In this document: piece after piece, positions 1-6,760 of the stretch
Numbering within the stretch: the first letter of the stretch is position 1
How the letters are laid out: each line of letters begins with the position of its first letter
DNA from: an uncultured Spirochaetaceae bacterium
GTDB taxonomy: Bacteria; Spirochaetota; Spirochaetia; Treponematales; Treponemataceae
DNA: 7,377 bases
Direction: 5' to 3'
Assembly: GCA_902772605.1 (NCBI GenBank)
Contig: CACYBG010000096.1
Coordinates: 1 to 7,377, forward strand
Program-made: the position numbers and the translations under genes
The notes under the pieces: model-generated
Database searches by the model: none
What the model saw: the letters and a program-made list of their open reading frames with translations, nothing else
What the model was told of the DNA's origin: nothing

Positions 1-930
1 AAACAGTACAATTCCGCACGTTCATATTATCAGAAGGCACTGACAAACGATGCAAACAACGTCGATGCTCTCTTCGGGCTCGGAAAAGCTTCCTATTATC
101 TGGAAGATGACGACAAGGCGAAATCAACCTTCAACAAAATCCTTGCCATAGACCCAGACTGTGCAGATGCCTACCATTATCTTGGAAAACTTGCCGCAGC
201 AAACGGAGAAAACAAGGTTGCACGCGACTATGCATACGAAGCCGTCAAACGCGATTCATGGAACTACGATTACGTAATGGACTACGGAATGTACGAACGC
301 AATCTTGGTCACTACTCGGATGCGGAAAAGGCTTGGACCAGGGCGATTGAACTGGAACCGGATTATTTTTTGGCCTATGCATACAGGGCGGGAGTTTATG
401 ACGAGCAGGATAAATTCACCGAAGCCCTCAACGACTATCAGATGGTCATCAAGACGAACCCCGACTATTTCTACGCATACGAAAGCATCGGAATACTTGC
501 AATCCACGAGAAAAACTGGAAGCTTGCCCGCGAATCGTTCATGAAATGCTACGACTACAACAAGGACAACATTTCCTATCCGCTGATGGTGACCTACTGC
601 TATTACATGGAAAAGGACAGCTTCAACGCAAAAAAATACAGCGACAGCGTCCTTAGAAAGCTCGACCGCAGCACGATAGACTATCAGATTCTCCGCGTCT
701 ACCACGATTTGGCAGGAGAAATGCCTCTTCCTCAGAAAATTGCAGCCCTTACAAACGGAAACAAAAAGGGAAAAATGTATTTTTATCTTGGTCTCCTTTA
801 TGATATGATGGGCGGAACCGAAGCTTCCAACAAATATTTCATGGAAGTGGTAAAACTCAACAGTCCGCAGTTCTTTGAATACAGGATTGCAGAATGGAAA
901 ATGGGAGATCTAGGCAATGTCAAAAAATGA
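1..930 (+). CDS. Tetratricopeptide-repeat protein, 5' end outside the window
   Basis: The reading frame is open from the first base to the TGA at 928-930, giving 309 visible residues with no start, so the gene begins to the left. It consists of degenerate 34-residue helical repeats. Units can be laid out at about residues 21-54, 55-88, 89-122, 123-156 and 157-190, each with the usual pattern of small and aromatic residues (for example A-Y-x-Y-L-G near 57-62 and A-Y-x-R-A-G near 127-132) and ending in a D/N-P-D-type turn. A weaker repeat lies near 256-293. TPR arrays are protein-binding scaffolds, so the likely role is holding partners together rather than catalysis. The missing N-terminus would show whether it is exported or lipidated. 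The stop overlaps the next gene by 14 bases, which suggests co-transcription and coupled translation. Family-level identification is secure; the specific function is unknown. Confidence 0.9.
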   Translation, partial: KQYNSARSYYQKALTNDANNVDALFGLGKASYYLEDDDKAKSTFNKILAIDPDCADAYHYLGKLAAANGENKVARDYAYEAVKRDSWNYDYVMDYGMYERNLGHYSDAEKAWTRAIELEPDYFLAYAYRAGVYDEQDKFTEALNDYQMVIKTNPDYFYAYESIGILAIHEKNWKLARESFMKCYDYNKDNISYPLMVTYCYYMEKDSFNAKKYSDSVLRKLDRSTIDYQILRVYHDLAGEMPLPQKIAALTNGNKKGKMYFYLGLLYDMMGGTEASNKYFMEVVKLNSPQFFEYRIAEWKMGDLGNVKK

Positions 931-2224
931 CGAGCAGATTGAAAGCGAGGAAAAAGAATCAGGCGCAAACGTTGAGGGTGAAAAAGTCGAACAGCCGGCA
1001 AGCACCCAGACGCAGCGCAGGATATCCCTCAATGGACGCGAATTCGTCCTGGTCGGAACGGCACACGTTTCAGCCGAAAGCATAAAGGAAGTCACAGATA
1101 CCATAGAAAGCGAAAAGCCGAGCACCGTAGCAATCGAGCTCGATAAAAAAAGGCTCGCATCGCTTGAAGACCCGGAAGCCTGGCGCAAGATGGACATCAT
1201 AAAGGTCCTGAAAAACAGGCAGGGTTTCCTGATGCTTGCAAACATTGTTCTTGCCGGATATCAGAAACGCATGGGTCAGAACGCCGGAGTCAAACCCGGT
1301 GAAGAAATGGTTGCCGCAATCAACAAGTCAAAAGAGATGAACATACCTCAGGTGATGGTAGACAGGGAAATTGCAACGACATTGAGGCGTGCATGGTCCG
1401 TCAATTCGCTCTGGGGAAAATGCAAGCTTCTTTCCGCACTGATTGCAAGCGCATTTTCAAAGGAAGAAACAGATCCGTCCGAAATCGAAAAACTCAAGCA
1501 GTCGTCCGAAATGGACAGCATGATGAACGAGCTTTCCGATTACATGCCGAAAGTCAAGCAGGTTCTGATTGATGAGCGCGACCGTTATCTTGCAAGCCAC
1601 ATTTGGGAATCACAAGGCGACAAGGTTCTTGCGGTATTGGGAGCAGGACATCTTCCGGGAGTTGAAGAAAACCTGAAGAGGCTCGCATCCGGAGAACAGA
1701 AAAGCGACTGTTCAGACATTGATTTCGTGCCTAAAAAAACGGTTGCAGGAAAAATTGCCTCATGGATAATTCCGATACTGATTGTCACTCTCATAGTGCT
1801 GGGATTCATCTTCGGCGGTAAAAAAACCGGAACCGACATGCTCAAGACCTGGATTCTGAACAATTCAATACTTGCGGCAATCGGTACTCTCATTGCAGGC
1901 GGCCATCCTTTGACCATACTCGCAGCATTCGTAGCGGCACCGATAACTTCACTCTGCCCTGCCGTAGGAGTCGGACTGGTGACGGGAATCGTACAGGCAT
2001 TCGTAGGAAAACCGAAAGTCGAAGACATGGAAAACATCCAGAACGATTCCAATTCGCTCAAGGGATTTTACAGAAACAGAATCCTCAAGGTGCTTCTGGT
2101 ATTCGTACTTTCTTCACTCGGAAGTGCAATCGGAACATTCACGGCCGGAACTACGCTGGTCATAAGCATAAAGAATTTCTTCAGCAAGATTGTCGATTTT
2201 TTCAAAAATCTTTTCAATCACTGA
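917..2224 (+). CDS. TraB/PrgY (TIKI-like) family membrane protein
   Basis: A 435-residue protein. Residues 1-38 are a charged, Glu/Lys/Gln-rich extension. The TraB domain follows, with GTAHVS at 47-52, E-L-D at 74-76 with R79, Y-Q-K-R-M-G at 115-120 followed by K-P-G-E-E-M, D149-R150, D-E-R-D-R-Y at 219-224 and G-A-G-H-L-P-G at 242-248. The two G-x-x-H motifs and the early acidic residue are the features shared by the TraB, PrgY and TIKI superfamily; some TIKI members are metal-dependent proteases. The C-terminal third is hydrophobic, with probable membrane segments near 279-299, 317-337, 340-363 and 390-415, so the putative catalytic part sits before the membrane domain. PrgY lowers pheromone activity in enterococci, but no such role can be inferred here. 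The start at 917 follows GGAG at 903-906, inside the preceding TPR gene. Family call firm, substrate unknown. Confidence 0.9.
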   Translation: MSKNDEQIESEEKESGANVEGEKVEQPASTQTQRRISLNGREFVLVGTAHVSAESIKEVTDTIESEKPSTVAIELDKKRLASLEDPEAWRKMDIIKVLKNRQGFLMLANIVLAGYQKRMGQNAGVKPGEEMVAAINKSKEMNIPQVMVDREIATTLRRAWSVNSLWGKCKLLSALIASAFSKEETDPSEIEKLKQSSEMDSMMNELSDYMPKVKQVLIDERDRYLASHIWESQGDKVLAVLGAGHLPGVEENLKRLASGEQKSDCSDIDFVPKKTVAGKIASWIIPILIVTLIVLGFIFGGKKTGTDMLKTWILNNSILAAIGTLIAGGHPLTILAAFVAAPITSLCPAVGVGLVTGIVQAFVGKPKVEDMENIQNDSNSLKGFYRNRILKVLLVFVLSSLGSAIGTFTAGTTLVISIKNFFSKIVDFFKNLFNH

Positions 2225-2236
2225 AATCAAACGCAA

Positions 2237-2268
2237 CCGACGGATGATGTACAGGCATTGACCGTCGG
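2237..2268 (+). terminator. Hairpin after the TraB-like gene, possible weak terminator
   Basis: CCGACGG at 2237-2243 pairs perfectly with CCGTCGG at 2262-2268. Inside, past one A-A mismatch, TGATG (2245-2249) pairs with CATTG (2256-2260) using two G-U pairs, leaving a six-base loop. The trailing sequence CTTCATATTTTA has only a broken run of T, so termination would be partial. It begins 13 bases after the TraB-like stop and ends 38 bases before the next start. It may end the TPR-TraB unit, or act as an mRNA stabiliser or processing site. No convincing promoter is visible between it and the next gene. Confidence 0.5.
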
Positions 2269-2305
2269 CTTCATATTTTAAAGCCGGAGCGGAGATTGGA
2301 AAACA

Positions 2306-3331
2306 ATGGGAAATTTTTTCAAGTCTAAATTCTGGAACGTCCTTTTTTCTCCTGCGAAAAACCTCGCATCCCTTGTTGCGGCGATATGCACAAGCATGAT
2401 TCTGATTGCAGCAATGGGAGGCACAATCTTCCTTTCATCAAAACTGTCCGTCGGAAGTGCAAAAAATCTTGCGGTAATCTTTTCATCAATCGCATGTGCA
2501 GTCCTGTCCGTTCCGTTGACCTTGATTTGGACTCCGCGTCTCCGTGAATTAATCAGAAAGACGGATGATAAAAACCAAATCATAATCGGCGAACAGCGTG
2601 CAGAAATCAACGAGCTTAAATCAATCGTCAAAAATCAGCAGACGAACGAAGGAAAGCTTCAGGACAAAATCCACCTGCTTGAAAACCTTGTGTTCAGTTC
2701 ACAGAGTTCGGTTGACATTTTAAAGGTCGGTTACAAGGAATACACCAAGAGTTCCACAATCCGCATGAAGAAAAAAATCAACGAAACGCACGGCTCCCTT
2801 TTTTCGCACTCGGGATTTGATGAAGCAGTATTGATTTTGGACTGCAAGATAAAATATCAGCGCGGAATCGATTTTAAAAACCTCAGGCTGAATTATCTGG
2901 GAACGAACCGTGATGCAGTGGTCGTCACGAACCTTAAGCCCGAATATACGAGTGCACCGGTCTTTGAATATGAAACTTTCCTTCGCGAAATCAGGCATGT
3001 GGACACCGATAAGAATCAGAACGAAAAGAAAATCCACATTGTCAAAAATGCCGAAACGGAAAATCAGCTGAACGAAATTGAACGTCAATGCAAGGCCGAT
3101 TTCGAATCAAGTTTTCAAAGCGATGAAAATTCAGAATCGCTCGAAGAAACGAATGAAATACTGAAGATATCGAAAGACTGCATCAGGCTTCTGCTCCGTC
3201 CATATTTTTCAAAAATCGAATTCGATTCGTACTGTGAAATAAAGGACTCGAAACCCTGGACTGAATTCCTTCAGCAACAGATTGAAATCTACAAGGGTCA
3301 AAACAGCTCTAAAAAATTGGAAACAAAATGA
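2306..3331 (+). CDS. Two-pass membrane protein with coiled coil, unknown function (possibly DUF4230-like)
   Basis: A 341-residue protein that I cannot assign firmly. Two hydrophobic segments, at about 20-45 and 52-75, form a membrane hairpin. The lysine-rich N-terminus and the basic residues after the second segment (R78, R80, R84, K85) suggest that both ends face the cytoplasm. Residues 93-130 have heptad-like spacing with many E/K/Q and are probably a coiled coil. The soluble remainder holds a beta-rich stretch (about 172-230, including a Y-Q-R-G-I-D-F segment) and a helical acidic tail. The layout loosely resembles DUF4230 proteins (membrane anchor, coiled segment, then a G-x-D-containing beta domain), but this is pattern memory, not a match. 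The start at 2306 follows GGAG at 2291-2294 and a closer TTGGA. The stop overlaps the YkgJ-type gene as ATGA, so the two are probably made together. Confidence 0.8.
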   Translation: MGNFFKSKFWNVLFSPAKNLASLVAAICTSMILIAAMGGTIFLSSKLSVGSAKNLAVIFSSIACAVLSVPLTLIWTPRLRELIRKTDDKNQIIIGEQRAEINELKSIVKNQQTNEGKLQDKIHLLENLVFSSQSSVDILKVGYKEYTKSSTIRMKKKINETHGSLFSHSGFDEAVLILDCKIKYQRGIDFKNLRLNYLGTNRDAVVVTNLKPEYTSAPVFEYETFLREIRHVDTDKNQNEKKIHIVKNAETENQLNEIERQCKADFESSFQSDENSESLEETNEILKISKDCIRLLLRPYFSKIEFDSYCEIKDSKPWTEFLQQQIEIYKGQNSSKKLETK

Positions 3332-3783
3332 ACGAAAAAAAATTCTATGACGACGGATTGAAATTTTCATGCAGGCAGTGTTCCTTTTGCTGCCGTGGAT
3401 TTCCAGGAGTCGTACTGATGTCGCAAGCCGATTTGGAACGGTTCGCAAAATGGGCCGATGTAACTCCCGAACAGTTTACGCTCATGTACTGCCGATGGAT
3501 TGAATCGGACGATGGATTTGAATACCTGTCGCTCCGTGAAAAGAAAAACATGGAATGCATTTTTTGGAACGATGGATGTGAAGCGTATCAGGCACGACCG
3601 GTCCAATGCAGGACATATCCGTTCTGGACAAAGGTTTTGGAAAATCAGGATTCATGGAACGAAGAGTCCGAAACATGCCCGGGAATCAACAGCGGAAAAA
3701 TCCACACGGCCGAAGAGATTGAATCGGAACTTTCAAAATACCGCTCCCGTGAAGCAATCAAAAGACCAAGGAAAAACTCCTGA
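3328..3783 (+). CDS. YkgJ-family cysteine-cluster protein (putative metal binding)
   Basis: A 151-residue protein with the family signature C-x-x-C-x-x-C-C at Cys15, 18, 21 and 22. The second cluster is Cys77, Cys84 and Cys94 in the order C-I-F-W, then G-C-E-A-Y, then R-P-x-Q-C-R-T-Y-P-F-W, and a further cysteine lies at 117. Family members (YkgJ/UPF0153, PF03692) are thought to bind zinc or an iron-sulfur cluster through these cysteines; their role is not settled. The length is typical for the shorter members, and there is no signal peptide or membrane segment, so it should be cytoplasmic. Translation starts inside the ATGA shared with the preceding membrane-protein gene, with only a weak TTGGA six bases upstream, so initiation probably depends on coupling. 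The residues after about 135 are basic and look unstructured. Confidence 0.92.
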   Translation: MNEKKFYDDGLKFSCRQCSFCCRGFPGVVLMSQADLERFAKWADVTPEQFTLMYCRWIESDDGFEYLSLREKKNMECIFWNDGCEAYQARPVQCRTYPFWTKVLENQDSWNEESETCPGINSGKIHTAEEIESELSKYRSREAIKRPRKNS

Positions 3784-3841
3784 TAAATCAGGGATTCAGC
3801 ATGAAAACTATCGATAAATGCAACACATGAGCGGGTCCCAG

Positions 3842-3871
3842 TTGACGCGTTCCCTTCCTGAGTTGCATAAG
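3842..3871 (+). promoter_or_regulatory. Weak distal promoter candidate for the DUF368 gene
   Basis: TTGACG (3842-3847, five of six consensus bases) is followed after 18 bases by CATAAG (3866-3871, four of six). It is clearly poorer than the promoter downstream of it and may be chance. It lies inside the long-range inverted repeat at 3836-3903. Confidence 0.2.
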
Positions 3872-3918
3872 TCCATTGTTCTTATCATGCCGAAGCCCTG
3901 GGATTAACATCAGATTCC

Positions 3919-3947
3919 TTGAACTAAAACGAAATTGCGGATATTAT
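3919..3947 (+). promoter_or_regulatory. Sigma-70-like promoter for the DUF368 gene
   Basis: TTGAAC at 3919-3924 and TATTAT at 3942-3947 are separated by exactly 17 bases, the optimal spacing. Transcription would start near 3954, leaving an untranslated leader of about 68 bases. This would uncouple the DUF368 gene from the two-gene unit upstream. Confidence 0.6.
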
Positions 3948-4010
3948 GTCGTGCACTGATGATGCACTGCATTAACGGACGGTCTCTTACGATTCCGCCA
4001 ATTTTTTCTT

Positions 4011-4015
4011 GAGGA
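4011..4015 (+). promoter_or_regulatory. Ribosome binding site of the DUF368 gene
   Basis: GAGGA ends six bases before the ATG at 4022. It supports this start over the ATG further upstream in another frame. Confidence 0.75.
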
Positions 4016-4021
4016 AAGTTT

Positions 4022-4969
4022 ATGGCTCTCATTCGTACTTTTTTAATCGGTCTGGCAATCGGAATGGCAAACGTCATCCCCGGAGTTTCAGGCGGAACAC
4101 TTGCCGTCGTATTCAACATCTACGACAAATTCGTAAACGCCATCACCTTGAATTTCAAAAAGCTTTGGAAAAACAGAAGGTTCGTCTTTCCGCTTGTGAT
4201 AGGAATGTTGGGCGGAGTCCTTTTCTTTTCAAAGCTGATTTCCGTCGTGTACGAAAAATTTCCGATGCAGACGAATTATTTTTTCACCGGATTGATTCTC
4301 GGAAGCATCCCGATGCTTTTCAAATACATGACCGAAAAAAAGGACGAAAAGAAATTCAGCTCAGGAAAAATCATCGCCATAATAATCTGTGCCGCAGCCG
4401 GATTTGCGCTTTTGATTTACCTTGGACATCTGGAAGGGGTCTTGGGCACACCCGACATGAGTGCAGAACTTCCCGAACAGACATTGCCTTTAACCGTCAG
4501 GATTTTTGCGGCGGGACTCATCGGTGCAGTTGCAATGATAATCCCGGGAATCTCAGGTTCACTCCTCATGCTGATTATGGGAGTCTACACAATCGTGATG
4601 AAAAGCATATCGATACTTCCGTCAACCCTTTTTCAGGGCGACTTTCAGCTGTTTTTCAAGGCGGTATTCCTGCTTTTGCCGAACGGAATAGGCGTATTGA
4701 TTGGACTTTTGAGCGGTGCAAAGCTGATTTCATTCCTGCTTAAAAAAATACCGAATCAGACTTACGCTGTGATTTTCGGACTCCTGTGTGCATCGGCAGT
4801 GAACATCTTCCCGAGAGCGGCATTTACATCGGTTGGGGCTGGAATAAGTTCCATCGCATGTCTTCTGATTGGAGCGGCCCTTGCATATTTCAGCACGAAA
4901 CTTGCACCGGAAGAAAAATCGGAGCCTGAACAGAAAACGGACGTTCCTGCAGACAACGGACAAAACTAA
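4022..4969 (+). CDS. DUF368 / PopT-type polyprenyl-phosphate transporter
   Basis: A 315-residue integral membrane protein of the DUF368 family (PF04018). The family was shown to move undecaprenyl phosphate back across the cytoplasmic membrane, recycling the lipid carrier used for peptidoglycan and surface polysaccharide synthesis. The diagnostic repeat is clear: I-P-G-V-S-G-G-T at 19-26 and I-P-G-I-S-G-S at 174-180. A second pair of related segments, Q-T-N-Y-F-F-T-G-L at 83-91 and Q-T-Y-A-V-I-F-G-L at 246-254, also points to an internal duplication. Hydrophobic segments run through most of the protein, with a charged loop at about 104-115 and a hydrophilic tail after 293. The length is normal. 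It has its own promoter and ribosome binding site and is followed by a strong terminator, so it is probably transcribed alone. Family certain; transport role from family knowledge. Confidence 0.93.
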   Translation: MALIRTFLIGLAIGMANVIPGVSGGTLAVVFNIYDKFVNAITLNFKKLWKNRRFVFPLVIGMLGGVLFFSKLISVVYEKFPMQTNYFFTGLILGSIPMLFKYMTEKKDEKKFSSGKIIAIIICAAAGFALLIYLGHLEGVLGTPDMSAELPEQTLPLTVRIFAAGLIGAVAMIIPGISGSLLMLIMGVYTIVMKSISILPSTLFQGDFQLFFKAVFLLLPNGIGVLIGLLSGAKLISFLLKKIPNQTYAVIFGLLCASAVNIFPRAAFTSVGAGISSIACLLIGAALAYFSTKLAPEEKSEPEQKTDVPADNGQN

Positions 4970-5005
4970 TTGATTCATCGAAATCAAAATAAAAACATCG
5001 GATAA

Positions 5006-5050
5006 AAAAAAGCCGCCCCTTAACTGAAATCAGTCTGGAGCGGCTGTTTT
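5006..5050. terminator. Bidirectional terminator between the DUF368 gene and pheS
   Basis: AGCCGC at 5011-5016 pairs with GCGGCT at 5040-5045. After a C-A mismatch, CC/GG (5018-5019 with 5037-5038) continues the stem, and past a small internal loop ACTG (5023-5026) pairs with CAGT (5031-5034) around the loop AAAT. A run of A at 5004-5011 precedes it and TTTT (5047-5050) follows, so it works for both converging genes. It lies 36 bases after the DUF368 stop and 43 bases past the pheS stop. Confidence 0.88.
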
Positions 5051-5093
5051 ATTCTATAGAAACTTAAACAGCAGTCACGCTGCAAATGTTTTG

Positions 5094-6638
5094 CTAGAAT
5101 CTTGCCTTTCTAAGCCTTACCCTTTCCACGTCCTCGCAGAAAAGTTCGCGCAGGTCGTTCAATCCCAATGCCATCAAAGCCATTCGGTCGATTCCTATTC
5201 CCCACGCAGCGACAGGAACATCTACGCCCATGGCCTTTGTAACTTCAGGACGGAATATGCCGGAACCGCCAAGCTCAAACCAGCCGAGTTTCGGATGCTT
5301 GATGTGAACTTCGATTGAAGGTTCTGTGAACGGGAAATATCCAGGGACGTATTTTACATCGGTTGCACCTGCAATCTCCACGGCAAACATCTCAAGGAAG
5401 CCCAAAAGCGTCTTCAGGTTTACGTTATCGCCCAATACGATTCCTTCGGTCTGATAGAAGTCGCTCAAGTGGGTCGCATCAACCTTGTCGTAGCGGAAAC
5501 AGCGTGCAATTCCAAAGTACTTGCCTGGAATTTCAGCCTTGTGAAGCTGATGTGCAGAAAGAACCGTTCCCTGACTGCGCATTATCAGTCGGCGGGTAAA
5601 TTCGTTGTCAAATTCATAGTTCCAACCGCGGCTGCCTGAATTTCCACCGTTTTTGTGTACGTTTGCAACATTCGTAAGATACGGCTCTTCGATGAATTTT
5701 GCATGTGTCGGATTCTTGATTCTGTAAACGTCATGAATGTCCCTTGCTGCATGGAACTGAGGCATGAAAAGTGCATCTCCGTTCCAGAATTCCGTCTCTA
5801 CAAGAGGTCCGTCAAATTCCTGGAATCCCAATGCACAAAGCTTGTCCTTAACGCTTTCAAGGAACTGAACGTATGGATTCGTGCGACCCGGAATGATTCT
5901 GGCAGGCGGAATGTTGATGTTGTATCCGCGGAAACTGCCCTTTCTCCAATCGCCGCTTGCAAGCATTGACGGGGTAATCTCACCGATTTCGTTTCCTGTG
6001 ATTCCGGCAGATTTCAGAGCCTGTACGACCTGTTCAAAATCTCCCGTCAGCTGATATGTAACCGTCTCGCGTTCAATGGTACGGAATGCAGTATCACTGA
6101 TGCCGCGCTTTTTTGTAAGTCCTGCAATGACCTCAGATTCCTTTGCAGAAAGTTCGGTTGATTCCAAAAGACCGTTATCCTTTGCGGCGGCCTTCTTGAT
6201 GATTGAATCGGCAACGTCAAGGCGTTCTGGAAGCGGGGCTCCGGTATACTCAGCCTTACCGCCATCCATCTTTACAAGTCCGTCCTTTTTCATTGAACCG
6301 AAAGCAGAACCTACATCTTTTCCCTCAATTCCGAGGGCTGCAGAAATTTCAGGAAGCTGATGGGCGCCTTTTTCCTTCAAAAAGTTGATTATACGGACTT
6401 CGATGCTTCCGTCTTTTGCAAGAGCCCTTCCATAATCGCTCAATTCATAGTAAGTGTGAGGAACCCTTGACACTTCATTCAAAAGTCCCTTTCCACCAAG
6501 CCAGCTGAAAGCCTGATTTGCATGTCCCTCTTTATATCCAAGTTCTTTCTGAAGCCTTTCAGAAGTCAGTCTGTCATCCTTGCCGTACTTCAAAAGCACT
6601 TTGATTTCCAGAGGATGTAGATTCTTAATGTCAGTCAT
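5094..6638 (-). CDS. pheS: Phenylalanyl-tRNA synthetase alpha subunit, archaeal/eukaryotic type
   Basis: A 514-residue class II synthetase subunit that, with PheT, charges tRNA-Phe with phenylalanine in the cytoplasm. The catalytic core shows the archaeal/eukaryotic signatures: G-P-L-V-E-T-E-F-W-N at 277-286, H-A-A-R-D at 296-300, the motif 2 region with F-R-Y-D-K-V-D-A-T-H at 381-390 and Q-T-E-G at 396-399, F-P-F-T-E-P-S-I-E-V at 435-444, E-L-G-G-S-G-I-F-R-P-E-V at 455-466 and motif 3 G-I-G-I-D-R at 480-485. Residues 1 to about 150 form winged-helix-like repeats, as in human and archaeal alpha subunits. Common bacterial PheS is only about 330-350 residues and lacks these repeats. Spirochetes are known to carry this form. 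No pheT is adjacent, unlike the common bacterial pheST arrangement. The start has a weak TGGA six bases upstream, and no other in-frame Met occurs near the N-terminus. Confidence 0.97.
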   Translation of the reverse strand: MTDIKNLHPLEIKVLLKYGKDDRLTSERLQKELGYKEGHANQAFSWLGGKGLLNEVSRVPHTYYELSDYGRALAKDGSIEVRIINFLKEKGAHQLPEISAALGIEGKDVGSAFGSMKKDGLVKMDGGKAEYTGAPLPERLDVADSIIKKAAAKDNGLLESTELSAKESEVIAGLTKKRGISDTAFRTIERETVTYQLTGDFEQVVQALKSAGITGNEIGEITPSMLASGDWRKGSFRGYNINIPPARIIPGRTNPYVQFLESVKDKLCALGFQEFDGPLVETEFWNGDALFMPQFHAARDIHDVYRIKNPTHAKFIEEPYLTNVANVHKNGGNSGSRGWNYEFDNEFTRRLIMRSQGTVLSAHQLHKAEIPGKYFGIARCFRYDKVDATHLSDFYQTEGIVLGDNVNLKTLLGFLEMFAVEIAGATDVKYVPGYFPFTEPSIEVHIKHPKLGWFELGGSGIFRPEVTKAMGVDVPVAAWGIGIDRMALMALGLNDLRELFCEDVERVRLRKARF

Positions 6639-6760
6639 TTTTTTCCAAATTTATAAAACAAACAAATCCCGTGTCTAAAATCAACACGGGAATCCATCAA
6701 TTCTAATATCCGCTGCAAGCAACAGAGCCACAGCATGGATATGTCGTTATCAAAAGTCAT
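6635..6760 (-). CDS. Possible 41-residue leader peptide translated into pheS
   Basis: A short open frame starts with ATG at 6760-6758, five bases after a strong GGAGG (6770-6766). It ends with TGA at 6637-6635, which overlaps the pheS ATG as ATGA. The peptide has Phe at positions 3, 28, 35 and 38, Trp11 and a Cys-Cys at 13-14, and ends in K-F-G-K-K. Codons 24-32 cover the terminator-like hairpin. The coupling and the good Shine-Dalgarno favour real translation, either as a coupling leader for pheS, whose own ribosome binding site is weak, or as an attenuator peptide. Against it, the Phe codons are not clustered as in E. coli pheM, 41 open codons can occur by chance, and a promoter candidate for pheS lies inside it. 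Confidence 0.35.
   Translation of the reverse strand: MTFDNDISMLWLCCLQRILELMDSRVDFRHGICLFYKFGKK
6650..6677 (-). promoter_or_regulatory. Candidate pheS promoter overlapping the hairpin
   Basis: On the minus strand, TAGACA (6677-6672) and TATAAA (6655-6650) are 16 bases apart; each matches five of six consensus bases. The start point would fall only about five bases before the pheS ATG, giving an almost leaderless mRNA without its TGGA. This is either a genuine short-leader promoter or a chance match in the AT-rich tail of the hairpin. Confidence 0.35.
6653..6691 (-). terminator. Terminator-like hairpin upstream of pheS
   Basis: Read on the minus strand, TCCCGTGT (6691-6684) pairs perfectly with ACACGGGA (6674-6667) across the nine-base loop TGATTTTAG. 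It is followed by TTTGTTTGTTTTAT, a T-rich tail broken by two G. It could simply end the transcript of the small exported-protein gene, 137 bases downstream of its stop, or terminate transcription conditionally before pheS. Confidence 0.6.

Larger units (their letters stand above)
3784..4021 (+). other. 238-base intergenic region before the DUF368 gene
   Basis: No convincing gene is present. The stretch holds a strong promoter candidate at 3919-3947 and a weaker one at 3842-3871. It also has a long-range inverted repeat, TCCCAG at 3836-3841 with CTGGGA at 3898-3903, enclosing a smaller hairpin (ATAAG at 3867-3871 with CTTAT at 3881-3885). TGCACTG occurs twice, at 3952-3958 and 3963-3969, just at and after the expected transcription start of the stronger promoter. 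Stop codons are frequent in all plus-strand frames. Confidence 0.6.

Noticed and set aside
256..705. A 149-codon minus-strand open frame across the TPR gene
   Set aside because: It is antisense to well-formed TPR repeats; the valine-rich product is the expected complement of the sense codons.
1585..2061. A 158-codon minus-strand open frame inside the TraB-like gene
   Set aside because: It is antisense to conserved coding sequence, and its hydrophobic look mirrors the membrane segments on the other strand.
2258..2279. TTGACC followed by TATTTT as a promoter for the membrane-protein gene
   Set aside because: The elements are only 10 bases apart and the first lies inside a hairpin stem; no -10 element exists at a workable distance.
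3779..3792. A small hairpin over the YkgJ-type stop codon (CCTGA, TAAA loop, TCAGG)
   Set aside because: It has only five pairs and no T run after it, so it is not supportable as a terminator.
3818..3907. A 29-codon plus-strand open frame in the gap before the DUF368 gene
   Set aside because: It has no Shine-Dalgarno, no recognisable sequence, and overlaps inverted repeats and a promoter candidate.
4009..4743. A 244-codon plus-strand open frame overlapping the DUF368 gene
   Set aside because: It lies one frame away from an unmistakable membrane transporter, its product is an Arg/His-rich jumble without domains, and it has no ribosome binding site of its own.
5655..5969. A 104-codon plus-strand open frame within pheS
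   Set aside because: It is antisense to the catalytic core of pheS, with no recognisable motif or ribosome binding site.
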